Below are positions 1-7,193 of a DNA stretch of 18,120 bases, one piece after another. Position 1 is the first letter of the stretch, and the number at the start of each line of letters is the position of its first letter. The stretch is from NCBI GenBank assembly GCA_937959375.1, contig CALGLS010000366.1:1-18120 (forward strand). Direction: 5' to 3'. A model generated the notes under the pieces. The model had not been told where the DNA came from. It saw only the letters and a program-made list of their open reading frames with translations, and searched no databases. Origin of the DNA: an uncultured Saprospiraceae bacterium (GTDB lineage: Bacteria; Bacteroidota; Bacteroidia; Chitinophagales; Saprospiraceae). The translations under genes and the position numbers were made by a program.

Positions 1-32
1 CTACCAAGAAAAACAAGCATTTGAAACGCAAT

Positions 33-63
33 GTTGCTACAATTAAGCATTTACTTATCTTTA
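33..63 (+). promoter_or_regulatory. candidate Bacteroidota-type promoter for the alpha/beta hydrolase
   Basis: A GTTG at 33-36 (consensus -33 TTTG, one mismatch) is followed after 19 bases by TATCTTTA at 56-63 (consensus -7 TAnnTTTG, one mismatch). The spacing is right for the primary Bacteroidota sigma factor. It would give a leader of about 40 bases before the ATG at 112. Both boxes are imperfect, so this is only a candidate. Confidence 0.3.
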
Positions 64-111
64 CCTCAAATAAAATAATCTGTCCGTCTCCGAAGAGACA
101 ATTAATTGCTT

Positions 112-918
112 ATGCCAACAAGTTCATTCATCACAGTCGAAGGTAAGGAAATTCCCTATGTTCGTTTTGGCTCAGGGCCAAAATTGTTGATCGCCTTTCC
201 TGGGTACGGTGATAGAAAAGAAGTGTTTTTGAATTTGGAGAAATCCCTATCATCTCTATATACCGTTTATGCCATTGACTTGCCAGGGCATGGCGAAAGT
301 AATTGGTCTGAGTCTGAATTTTCTAAATCAGATTTGGAAAAACTGATTCATGTAATCTTACAAGAAGAAAAGAAGATTCAACTCAGTTTGATGGGACACA
401 GTTTTGGAGGGAGAGCGATTTTGAGCATGTTACCAAGTTTTTCAGATGTTTTGCATGAGGTAGTTTTATTAGCACCCGATGGACTAGATGAAGGCTACAT
501 GAGCCGAGCTACTTTTTTGCCGAAAGGCATCCGAAAACTATTACAAGGTATTTTGAAAAATCCGACTTGGTATATCAGTCTTGTTACAGGACTCAATAAA
601 ATTGGTTTACTAAAAGACTACTCGCTTCAATTTGTCAAACTAAATTTTGCCAACCCAAAAAGAAGAAAACGTCTCTTCCTATTTTGGAATTCAATTGATG
701 CCTTCAAAATAAATCCCAAGGCACTTCGACAACTTTTAAACGAAAAAAAGATCCCATTGCAAATCGTCTTAGGAAAAAAAGATTTTGTAATTCCAGGCAA
801 TGCATGGAAAGCTTGGGCGAAAGAATTAGATTTAGTAACCCTAGTTGAATTGGATACCAATCATCAAATAGTAGGAGAGGAGTTGAACACTTATTTTCTT
901 GCAATTCATGCTAAGTAA
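112..918 (+). CDS. alpha/beta-fold hydrolase
   Basis: A 268-residue cytoplasmic hydrolase of the alpha/beta superfamily, with no signal peptide. The family signatures are in order: an oxyanion-hole segment FPGYGD at about residues 29-34, a strand and turn DLPGHGES at 56-63, the nucleophile elbow GHSFGG with Ser97, a cap region at about 125-205, the acid Asp224 in GKKDFVIP, and the catalytic His251 in TNHQIV. The complete Ser-Asp-His triad argues for an active esterase, lipase or related hydrolase, but the substrate cannot be read from sequence. The reading frame could open at a TTG at 106; I chose the ATG at 112 as the commoner start. It stands alone and converges on the minus-strand sigma operon, so context gives no pathway. 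Confidence 0.88.
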   Translation: MPTSSFITVEGKEIPYVRFGSGPKLLIAFPGYGDRKEVFLNLEKSLSSLYTVYAIDLPGHGESNWSESEFSKSDLEKLIHVILQEEKKIQLSLMGHSFGGRAILSMLPSFSDVLHEVVLLAPDGLDEGYMSRATFLPKGIRKLLQGILKNPTWYISLVTGLNKIGLLKDYSLQFVKLNFANPKRRKRLFLFWNSIDAFKINPKALRQLLNEKKIPLQIVLGKKDFVIPGNAWKAWAKELDLVTLVELDTNHQIVGEELNTYFLAIHAK

Positions 919-980
919 AAAACTTCTTTGTCATACTGACCTGTATGGCCTTGGACATAGCGAGCCCGCGAGTCGAGAGA

Positions 981-1021
981 TAAAAAAAAGTCGGGCTCAG
1001 TCTAAAAGACCAAGCCCGACT
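981..1021 (-). terminator. intrinsic terminator of the sigma/anti-sigma operon
   Basis: A 9-base perfect stem (AGTCGGGCT at 989-997 with AGCCCGACT at 1013-1021) continues through a small internal loop into a second 4-base stem (1000-1003 with 1007-1010). Read on the minus strand the hairpin is followed by eight consecutive T (complement of 982-989 region), the classic rho-independent form. It lies 28 bases after the minus-strand stop codon at 1050. The plus side has no T tract, so it mainly serves the minus operon, though the stem may also hinder readthrough from the hydrolase. Confidence 0.88.
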
Positions 1022-1049
1022 CTCGAGTAGTAAAACTCTAAGGTGTTTT

Positions 1050-2699
1050 CTATTTCAGTGTAGCTTTCGCACCAGCAAAAATAGAGAAAGTATTAAAGCG
1101 ATCGCTCTTAGGTCCAATACCATTCGCGAATACAGAATGCTGATATACAGGTTGAACAAACACACTCCAACGAGGAGTCAAATAACGCTCCGCTCCCAAA
1201 CCAAGATTTACAGTAAAATATAAATTGTCCTGTAAGCTGCCTCCTTCAAAGACGCCATTGTAGCTAGGGCTAGGCTCTGGATGCGGATCTGGAATTCTTG
1301 GATCAAGACTACCTCTTGATGAACCTACAGAAAATTTCTTAGTATCAAAGTGATTGACAACTGCCATGTTCGCTGAACCGCCAGCTAGAGCATATAGCTG
1401 CCATTTTCCAGCGTAAGCGTAGGTGTAGTTGATGTTCAGAGGGATGCTAAGAATGTTCAATTGAGCAGATTTTAAACCTTCTCCAACCAAACCTCTTTGT
1501 AAGCTACCAGTGTACTCTACGTTTTGTTTCGGTGAATATTTGATGGAGCTATAATGAATAGCTGTCCCAATTTCTAAACGGCCTTTTTGAACACCAACGG
1601 AAAATCCACCAGTGTAACCAGCTGAAAGTGTTGCGTAAGATTGCTCCTCAAATTTTTCATCAAAAGGCGTCATCGTATAATTAAGATTCGATGCGATTAC
1701 CATTCCTACTCTGATGTAAACAGGTTTTCTTCGCTCGCATAGTATGCAACGTGGAAGATTTTTTGAATCATCAAATGTAAGTAAATCCATTTCGCTAGAA
1801 TTGATATCTAGTAATGTGGTGCTAAACGGATGCTTGTCTTCCGTAGTCGTTAATACTTGATCCTCTTGACTTGTTGTACCAGTAGAATTATTCGTGTCAG
1901 AACTGTTAACTACGGATTGGTTTAAAGCCAATACATTCTCAATAGGAGTTGCGCTAGCGCCAATGTTGTTCAACTTAGAAAAATCAGGAAGAGCTGTCTT
2001 ACTCGCAGGTTTTGTCGCATTAGTTTTAGCTTCAGCTAAAAGGCTGGTGACAACGATAGGCCCTACCGGAGATGTAATTACTGTATTTGAAATAGTAGTG
2101 TTGTCGTCTGCGATTGTTTGACTATTTTTAGTTGCAGATTCACTGCTATTAAGTTCAGGTTTTATTGAACTGTATGCTTGCTTAATTTCATGTTGGATTT
2201 CAGTTTTATCGATATTCTTATTTTTAGCAATAGAGGTTTTCTCGATGGGTAAAAACTGTAGTAGTGTGAAGATTGCTAAAAGCATCAAACTAATTTCAGC
2301 AACTTTATATCGATACAAACGGTGGCGTAAAGAAAATTCTTCTTGAATACGCTTAGCCATCAATTCCCAGTGAGAAGGATTGTAAGGCGTTTCTAGATCA
2401 TTCAAATTTTCGTAAGCAATACCGTCAAATACAACATCATCCATTTGTGGATTCAGATCCACATCAGCATCAATTTTGTCTTCCATCATCGCCCAGAACC
2501 CTGGGTCGTATGAAGGAGTATTACCTTCCAACTTTGTTTTGATAATTTCGTCGATAGGGTCAGGTGTTTCACCGGAGGTACTAAGATCCGGGTCCGCTGC
2601 CATGCGGTGCTGTAATAACTCCCAACTTCCAGCTTTGTCCAGATCCTCTAGGTGCTCTAGCTTATCTCGGAAAAGCTTGTCAAAGTAACTATTCTCCAT
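1050..2699 (-). CDS. Dma-like dual-membrane-spanning anti-sigma factor with outer-membrane beta-barrel
   Basis: A 549-residue protein. Residues 1-125 form a charged helical cytoplasmic region containing three copies of a motif ending in W26, W69 and W111. One transmembrane helix spans about 131-150 (VAEISLMLLAIFTLLQFL). Residues 155-315 are a Ser/Thr/Asn-rich, probably disordered periplasmic linker. Residues from about 327 to the end form alternating amphipathic strands typical of outer-membrane beta-barrels, with a C-terminal strand after SIFAG. A CxxC (C318, C321) lies just before the barrel. The frame could open at a TTG at 2720, but the ATG at 2699 gives an 11-base overlap with the sigma stop, typical of translational coupling. 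Known: anti-sigma proteins of this layout (Dma) were described in Bacteroides beside ECF sigma factors and affect vesiculation. Inferred: this one holds the neighbouring sigma factor inactive and senses the outer membrane. Function as an anti-sigma is not proven by sequence. Confidence 0.78.
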   Translation of the reverse strand: MENSYFDKLFRDKLEHLEDLDKAGSWELLQHRMAADPDLSTSGETPDPIDEIIKTKLEGNTPSYDPGFWAMMEDKIDADVDLNPQMDDVVFDGIAYENLNDLETPYNPSHWELMAKRIQEEFSLRHRLYRYKVAEISLMLLAIFTLLQFLPIEKTSIAKNKNIDKTEIQHEIKQAYSSIKPELNSSESATKNSQTIADDNTTISNTVITSPVGPIVVTSLLAEAKTNATKPASKTALPDFSKLNNIGASATPIENVLALNQSVVNSSDTNNSTGTTSQEDQVLTTTEDKHPFSTTLLDINSSEMDLLTFDDSKNLPRCILCERRKPVYIRVGMVIASNLNYTMTPFDEKFEEQSYATLSAGYTGGFSVGVQKGRLEIGTAIHYSSIKYSPKQNVEYTGSLQRGLVGEGLKSAQLNILSIPLNINYTYAYAGKWQLYALAGGSANMAVVNHFDTKKFSVGSSRGSLDPRIPDPHPEPSPSYNGVFEGGSLQDNLYFTVNLGLGAERYLTPRWSVFVQPVYQHSVFANGIGPKSDRFNTFSIFAGAKATLK

Positions 2700-3252
2700 A
2701 TCCAATAAATTTTGCGGCAAGTAAATCTTTTAATTTTAATCTTGCCTTCACCAGGTTTGATCGCGAAGTACTTTCTGTGATCTGTAATTGTTCAGCGATC
2801 TCTCTGTGAGAATACCCTTCTATTACGTATAAATTAAAAACTGTTCGGTATGCAGGCGATAAAGTTTGCACTGCACCTAATATTTCTTTTTCTGTACACT
2901 TGCTAATGACGTTGGCATCATTGGAGCTTAAATCATAAGCTGTTTCCAAATCTTCCGTTCGTCGGCGAATGCTTTTTCTATAGTAGTCTATTGAGGTGTT
3001 GACCATGATGCGACGAATCCAAGCAGTCAATGAAGTACCTGATTGGTACTTTGACATGTTTTTAAAGATCTTAATAAAACCTTCGTGGAGAATATCCAGT
3101 GCATCTTCTCGGTTATTGGAATAGCGTAGACAAACACCCATCATCTTGCTATAATGGTCTTCATATAGCTTCTTTTGTGCCCAGCGTTCCTTCCGGACGC
3201 AAGCGGAGATAAAATCTCCTTCGTCATGTTGTAGTTCTAAAGTGATATCCAT
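2689..3252 (-). CDS. ECF-type RNA polymerase sigma factor
   Basis: A 187-residue sigma-70 family protein with only regions 2 and 4, as expected of the extracytoplasmic-function (ECF) group. Region 2 covers about residues 22-95, with NNREDALDILHEGFIKIFKN (helix 2.2, core-binding) and LTAWIRRIMVNTSIDYYRK (2.4 area, -10 recognition). Region 4 covers about 122-178, with LSPAYRTVFNLYVIEGYSHREIAEQL and the helix-turn-helix ITESTSRSNLVKARLKL that reads the -35 element. There is no extra C-terminal domain. The stop codon overlaps the start of the downstream Dma-like gene by 11 bases, so the two are one operon and likely translationally coupled. I found no exact TAnnTTTG box upstream on this strand; transcription from its own or another alternative promoter is possible. 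The target regulon is unknown. Confidence 0.93.
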   Translation of the reverse strand: MDITLELQHDEGDFISACVRKERWAQKKLYEDHYSKMMGVCLRYSNNREDALDILHEGFIKIFKNMSKYQSGTSLTAWIRRIMVNTSIDYYRKSIRRRTEDLETAYDLSSNDANVISKCTEKEILGAVQTLSPAYRTVFNLYVIEGYSHREIAEQLQITESTSRSNLVKARLKLKDLLAAKFIGYGE

Positions 3253-3734
3253 TGGCTCATTGTTTTTTAGCTGTTGCTTTTAGCTATTTGCTGTTGTCTC
3301 CTTTTTGTCACCTTGTGAAGGCTTGAGGAAAGTTACAGCTATACACCACTAAATTTAGCCTATAAATGTCGAATTTTATAGCGTATTCTAGTCATTTAAC
3401 GATTCTTTAGAAGTTAGTTGTAAAATGAGCTAATAGCTAAAAATCCTACATTTGGCGTTTCACCGCTATATTATTCTCTTTGAGAACGGATAAAGGCTTC
3501 CTTTTGCTGCGTAGCGGAAAGCTTTGATTTACAGCGGATTGACTATAGAACGGAGAATCCTGAAATTTTGTATGAAAGGCAGCGGTTTCTCTCGAAATAT
3601 GACAATTGTAAGACTAGGTTCGAAGTCATTTTTTTGAAATTCCACTTTCGTGAAATACCAACGCTTTCTGAGCAACTAATAATAATTTATCTACTAGTTA
3701 CGGGGGGAGGATATTTTTCAACATCTCAAACAAA

Positions 3735-3769
3735 TTGTTTAATTAATTGAAGGTAATTTCGTACCTTTG
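3735..3769 (+). promoter_or_regulatory. candidate promoter for parC
   Basis: TACCTTTG at 3762-3769 matches the Bacteroidota -7 consensus TAnnTTTG exactly. Upstream there is only a partial -33 match (TTG at 3735-3737, or GTTT at 3737-3740 with a 21-base spacer). If used, transcription would start near 3776 and give a leader of roughly 225 bases before the parC ATG. The exact -7 match supports it; the weak -33 and long leader reduce confidence. Confidence 0.4.
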
Positions 3770-3935
3770 GACACGCTAATTTTCAAGCACAAAATTCAAA
3801 TCTATCAGGATTAACCGCTGGTAGGTTTTATAATAAATTCGAAACGATTCGGTCGACTCAATTTGAAACCGAAGACGATAGTTTTTCTACTAAATCGAAT
3901 TTCGCAGCTGCCTCCCGGCAGATGCAGATTTGAGT

Positions 3936-3972
3936 GAACTTCCGTTTTCTGTTTTCGGTCCACCGTCTTCTC
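3936..3972. repeat. dispersed intergenic repeat, copy 1 (CTTCCGT/TTCGGTC/CCGTCTTC words)
   Basis: The stretch reads as the words ACTTCCGT, TTTTCGGTC and CCGTCTTCT in order. The same words in the same order occur at 15727-15753 in a tighter form. Its position abolishes the need for an upstream start: an open frame runs through it from 3934 into parC, but the amino acids encoded there are repeat-derived. It is too degenerate to name as a known element. Confidence 0.55.
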
Positions 3973-3999
3973 AGAAACACTAAAAAATTTTTTAAGCAA

Positions 4000-6615
4000 A
4001 TGAGTAAAAAGAACGGCAAATCAGCACCTAAGGTACCGGGCAATGGAAAAGTAGATGATGCCGTCACTACTTTATCCGGAATGTATAAAGACTACTTCCT
4101 CGATTATGCATCCTATGTAATTCTAGAAAGAGCAGTGCCTTCCATCGAAGATGGTTTGAAACCTGTACAACGACGTATCCTCCACGCCATGAAAGTGATG
4201 GATGATGGACGTTATCATAAAGTCGCAAACATCATTGGACAAACCATGTCGTATCACCCACACGGTGATGCTGCAATCGGAGGTGCTCTAGTAGCGCTTG
4301 GACAAAAAGATTTGTTGATTGATCCACAGGGAAACTGGGGAGATGCACGTACCGGTGATCGCGCAGCAGCATCGCGTTATATTGAAGCACGATTGACGAA
4401 GTTTGCGCTTGACGTTGCCTTTAATAATCAAACAACAGAATGGCAACTTTCATACGATGGTAGAAAGCAAGAACCGATCAACCTACCAATGAAATTTCCA
4501 TTGGTTCTTTCACAAGGTGTTGAAGGAATTGCAGTTGGTTTGTCAACCAAAATATTACCACACAACTTTGTTGAGTTAATCAAAGCTTCCATCAAAATAC
4601 TTGAAGGTAAAAAAGTAAAGATCTATCCTGATTTTGCTAGTGGTGGTATGATTGATGTGAGCGACTACAACAGTGGTAAGCGTGGTGGTAAAGTAAAGGT
4701 TCGTGGTCGGATTGAACAGGTAGACAAAAAGTTTTTGGCTATTCGCGAATTGCCTTTTGGGGTAACCACTACCAACCTAATTGATAGTATCCTTAAAGCG
4801 AATGATAAAGGCAAAATCAAGGTTAAGAAAGTGACCGATAACACCGCTAAGGATGTTGAGATATTAATCGAATTAGCTACAGGGGTTTCTCCTGAAGTGA
4901 CAATGGATGCACTCTACGCATTTACAAATTGTGAGGTTTCCATCTCTCCAAATGCTTGTGTAATTATTGATGATAAACCGCACTTCTTAACGGTTCAGGA
5001 AATCTTGCAAGTGAGTACCTTGAATACCAAAGCGCTACTGAAACGCGAGTTGGAAATCAAGAAAGGAGAACTCGAAGAGAAGTGGCATTTTTCTAGTTTG
5101 GAAAAAGTGTTTATTGAAAATCGAATCTATCGCGACATTGAAGAATGTGAAACTTGGGAAGCGGTGATCAAAGCGATTGCTAAAGGTTTGAAAAAGTATG
5201 TAAGTACTCCAAAAGACAAAGCGAAGAAAGGAGATAAGCGCATGAAACTGTTGCGAGATATAACGGAAGAAGATATCGTTCGTTTGACAGAGATAAGAAT
5301 TAAGCGAATTTCTAAATTCAACTCTTTCAAAGCAGATGAATTAATCGCGAAGTTGGAAGCGGATTTGAAACAAGTAAAACACGATCTAAAGCATCTAAAT
5401 GATTTTGCAATTGCTTACTTTCAACGCCTACTTGATAAATACGGAAAAGGCCAAGAACGTAGAACCAAAATCACAACCTTCGATTCTATCGCAGCAGTTG
5501 AGGTTGTGGCGATCAATGCAAAACTTTATGTCAACCGCAAAGATGGTTTTGTTGGAACAGGTTTGAAAAAAGACGAGTATGTTTGTGATTGTTCTGACAT
5601 TTCTGACGTGATTGCTTTCTGTAAAGATGGAACCTTTAAAGTTGTTCGAATTACGGATAAGGTCTTTATTGGTAAAAATATTTTGCACGTTGCCGTTTGG
5701 AAAAAAGGAGATGAGCGTACCACGTACAATATGATTTATGTAGATGGTAAATCCGGTAAGTCATTTGCCAAGCGTTTCAACGTAAAAGCAATTACCCGAG
5801 ATAAGGTATACGAATTGACAAAAGGAGGTAAAGGTTCGAAAGTACACTATTTCACAGCGAACCCGAATGGAGAATCTGAGATTGTGAGTGTCAAACTATC
5901 ACAGGGATGTAAAGCCAAAAAGAAGGTATTCGAATTTGATTTTGATGATCTAGCAATTAAGGGTCGTGGGGCAGGAGGAAATACGATTACTAAATATCCA
6001 GTTTCAAAAGTTACACAACTGGAAGTAGGTGCATCAACATTGGGGCACATCAAAGCTTGGTTTGATCCAGCTAATGGACGTGTAAATGCCAATGAACGTG
6101 GTAACTACCTAGGAGAATTTGATGGAGATCAGTTGGTCGCTTTGTTCAAAGATGGTTCCTACGAAGTTGTTGACTTTGACATGAACAAACGCTACAAGCC
6201 AGAAGAAGTTATTTCGGTAACAAAACTGACAGAAGATACAGTGGTAAGTGCTGTTTACTTTGATGGATCAAAAGGTTGGACTGTCGTCAAACGTTTTGAA
6301 ATAGAAACTACCACAAACGGTCAACGTTTTAATTACCTCACTGAGCATAAGAATTCTAAATTGTTTTTTGCCTCAGTTGAAGAAGCACCATCTATCTTAT
6401 ACGATGTGCGCATCAATAAAGTGAAAGAGGAATATGAATTAGATGTAGCGGACTTTATTGAAGTGAAAGGTTGGAAGGCAATTGGAAACAAGTTGGAAGA
6501 AAGTCGAATTACAAATGTTCGTGAAGTGAAACCTGAAGTAGATCCTAATAAATTGAAACCTGGAGATACCATTGAATTTGAGGTAGGTGGCCAAGGGACA
6601 ATGTTTGAAGATTAG
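4000..6615 (+). CDS. parC: DNA topoisomerase IV subunit A
   Basis: An 871-residue type IIA topoisomerase subunit, which cuts and rejoins DNA to decatenate chromosomes together with ParE. The breakage-reunion domain spans about residues 25-485: PVQRRILHAM at about 56, the YHPHGD helix at 85-90, and the catalytic Tyr127 in AAASRYIEARL. A coiled-coil arm lies at about 425-480. Residues 490-845 form the C-terminal beta-pinwheel. The pinwheel has KGRGAGGN (about 654-661) in place of a canonical GyrA box QRRGGKG, which with Bacteroidota ParC-like segments (GQKDLLIDPQGNWG) favours topoisomerase IV over gyrase. Start: the frame is open from an ATG at 3934, but that part is encoded by an intergenic repeat; MSKKNGKSA at 4000 is the likely start. 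ParE is not adjacent. Odd: the quinolone-contact positions are Ala91 and Gly95. A terminator follows directly. Confidence 0.93.
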   Translation: MSKKNGKSAPKVPGNGKVDDAVTTLSGMYKDYFLDYASYVILERAVPSIEDGLKPVQRRILHAMKVMDDGRYHKVANIIGQTMSYHPHGDAAIGGALVALGQKDLLIDPQGNWGDARTGDRAAASRYIEARLTKFALDVAFNNQTTEWQLSYDGRKQEPINLPMKFPLVLSQGVEGIAVGLSTKILPHNFVELIKASIKILEGKKVKIYPDFASGGMIDVSDYNSGKRGGKVKVRGRIEQVDKKFLAIRELPFGVTTTNLIDSILKANDKGKIKVKKVTDNTAKDVEILIELATGVSPEVTMDALYAFTNCEVSISPNACVIIDDKPHFLTVQEILQVSTLNTKALLKRELEIKKGELEEKWHFSSLEKVFIENRIYRDIEECETWEAVIKAIAKGLKKYVSTPKDKAKKGDKRMKLLRDITEEDIVRLTEIRIKRISKFNSFKADELIAKLEADLKQVKHDLKHLNDFAIAYFQRLLDKYGKGQERRTKITTFDSIAAVEVVAINAKLYVNRKDGFVGTGLKKDEYVCDCSDISDVIAFCKDGTFKVVRITDKVFIGKNILHVAVWKKGDERTTYNMIYVDGKSGKSFAKRFNVKAITRDKVYELTKGGKGSKVHYFTANPNGESEIVSVKLSQGCKAKKKVFEFDFDDLAIKGRGAGGNTITKYPVSKVTQLEVGASTLGHIKAWFDPANGRVNANERGNYLGEFDGDQLVALFKDGSYEVVDFDMNKRYKPEEVISVTKLTEDTVVSAVYFDGSKGWTVVKRFEIETTTNGQRFNYLTEHKNSKLFFASVEEAPSILYDVRINKVKEEYELDVADFIEVKGWKAIGNKLEESRITNVREVKPEVDPNKLKPGDTIEFEVGGQGTMFED

Positions 6616-6629
6616 GATTTTAAAGTCGG

Positions 6630-6667
6630 ACGTTAACTAGGCTTTTGAAGTTTAGTTAACGTTTTTC
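6630..6667 (+). terminator. intrinsic terminator after parC
   Basis: ACGTTAACTA at 6630-6639 pairs perfectly with TAGTTAACGT at 6653-6662 around a 13-base loop, and the stem runs straight into TTTTT (6662-6666). It begins 14 bases after the parC stop and ends 20 bases before the next ATG, so expression of the downstream lipoprotein gene requires readthrough or a promoter I cannot see in this short gap. Confidence 0.8.
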
Positions 6668-6686
6668 AAAAAAGGAAAAATAACTT

Positions 6687-7130
6687 ATGAAAGAAGTTAT
6701 AAATTGGCTTACGCTTTTGATTTTTTGTTTTGCCGTTTCTTGTTCTCAAAAACAAGTTGATACGGCAAAGGCGCAAGTGTCAGATGTAAAAGTAGAGACT
6801 AAAGATGCAAAAGTGATTGACGGAAAGTTTGTCCATGTTGTTTTGTTTTGGTTGAAAAAACCAACAGACAAAATAGCTTGTACGAAGTTTGAATCATCAC
6901 TTAATAATTTTATCGATAACTCTGAGTTTGTTACTTCAATGCATATTGGAAAACCCGCAGGTACAGATCGAGAAGTCGTTGATAATTCCTATACTTATTC
7001 ATTGATAGTATCATTTGATTCGAAAGAAGCGCATGATAAATATCAGGCAGAAGCTGTTCATAAGAAGTTTGTTGAAGAGTGCGCTGACCTTTGGGATAAG
7101 GTACAGATTTATGATTCGATTCACTTTTAG
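6687..7130 (+). CDS. lipoprotein with a Dabb (stress-responsive alpha/beta barrel) domain
   Basis: A 147-residue protein. Residues 1-18 are a lipoprotein signal peptide ending in a lipobox FAVSC, with Cys19 as the lipidated residue. Residues 20-45 are a charged linker (SQKQVDTAK onwards). Residues 47-143 resemble the Dabb ferredoxin-like family: FVHVVLFWLKKP (first strand), the helix SSLNNFIDN, the GKPAGTDREVVDNS loop, YTYSLIVSFDSKEAHDKYQ, then HKKFVEECADLWDKVQIYDS. Most Dabb proteins are cytoplasmic dimers of about 100 residues; here the domain is sent to the envelope. An AGGA at 6673-6676 is suitably spaced for a ribosome binding site. It lies between parC and uvrC on the same strand, 63 bases before uvrC. 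The catalytic or binding role is unknown. Confidence 0.82.
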   Translation: MKEVINWLTLLIFCFAVSCSQKQVDTAKAQVSDVKVETKDAKVIDGKFVHVVLFWLKKPTDKIACTKFESSLNNFIDNSEFVTSMHIGKPAGTDREVVDNSYTYSLIVSFDSKEAHDKYQAEAVHKKFVEECADLWDKVQIYDSIHF

Positions 7131-7193
7131 TGGAATGAATATTATTTTAACTTTTGCGGTTTTACATGTTACATAAAAAAATGACCGTCATCG

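Larger units (their letters stand above)
3253..3999. other. long gene-free divergent region between the sigma operon and parC
   Basis: About 750 bases with no convincing coding sequence. Near the sigma start it holds repeated words built on TTAGCTATT/GCTGTTG (3270-3296), with an inverted 11-base echo at 3432-3442. A G-run sits at 3702-3709. A good -7 box for parC lies at 3762-3769, and a purine/pyrimidine repeat related to one at 15.7 kb is at 3936-3972. A 60-codon open frame at 3568-3750 has no recognisable features. The rest shows nothing I can identify. Confidence 0.6.

Noticed and set aside
2700..2720. TTG start adding seven residues to the Dma-like protein
   Set aside because: The ATG at 2699 overlaps the sigma stop by 11 bases, a typical coupled start, and the extra codons only read the sigma gene in another frame.
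3278..3442. 11-bp inverted repeat TTTTAGCTATT / AATAGCTAAAA as a regulatory element
   Set aside because: The arms are short, AT-rich and about 140 bases apart, so chance or low-complexity word repetition is sufficient.
3568..3750. 60-codon plus-strand open frame in the long intergenic region
   Set aside because: It has no domain, signal peptide or ribosome binding site, and its 3' end runs towards the parC promoter; chance ORF in AT-rich DNA.
3934..3999. In-frame N-terminal extension of ParC from an ATG at 3934
   Set aside because: The 22 extra residues are encoded by an intergenic repeat and have no counterpart in the family; MSKKNGKSA at 4000 is a natural start.
4000..6615. Gyrase subunit A instead of topoisomerase IV subunit A
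   Set aside because: The canonical GyrA box QRRGGKG is missing (KGRGAGGN instead), and the breakage-reunion segments resemble Bacteroidota ParC.
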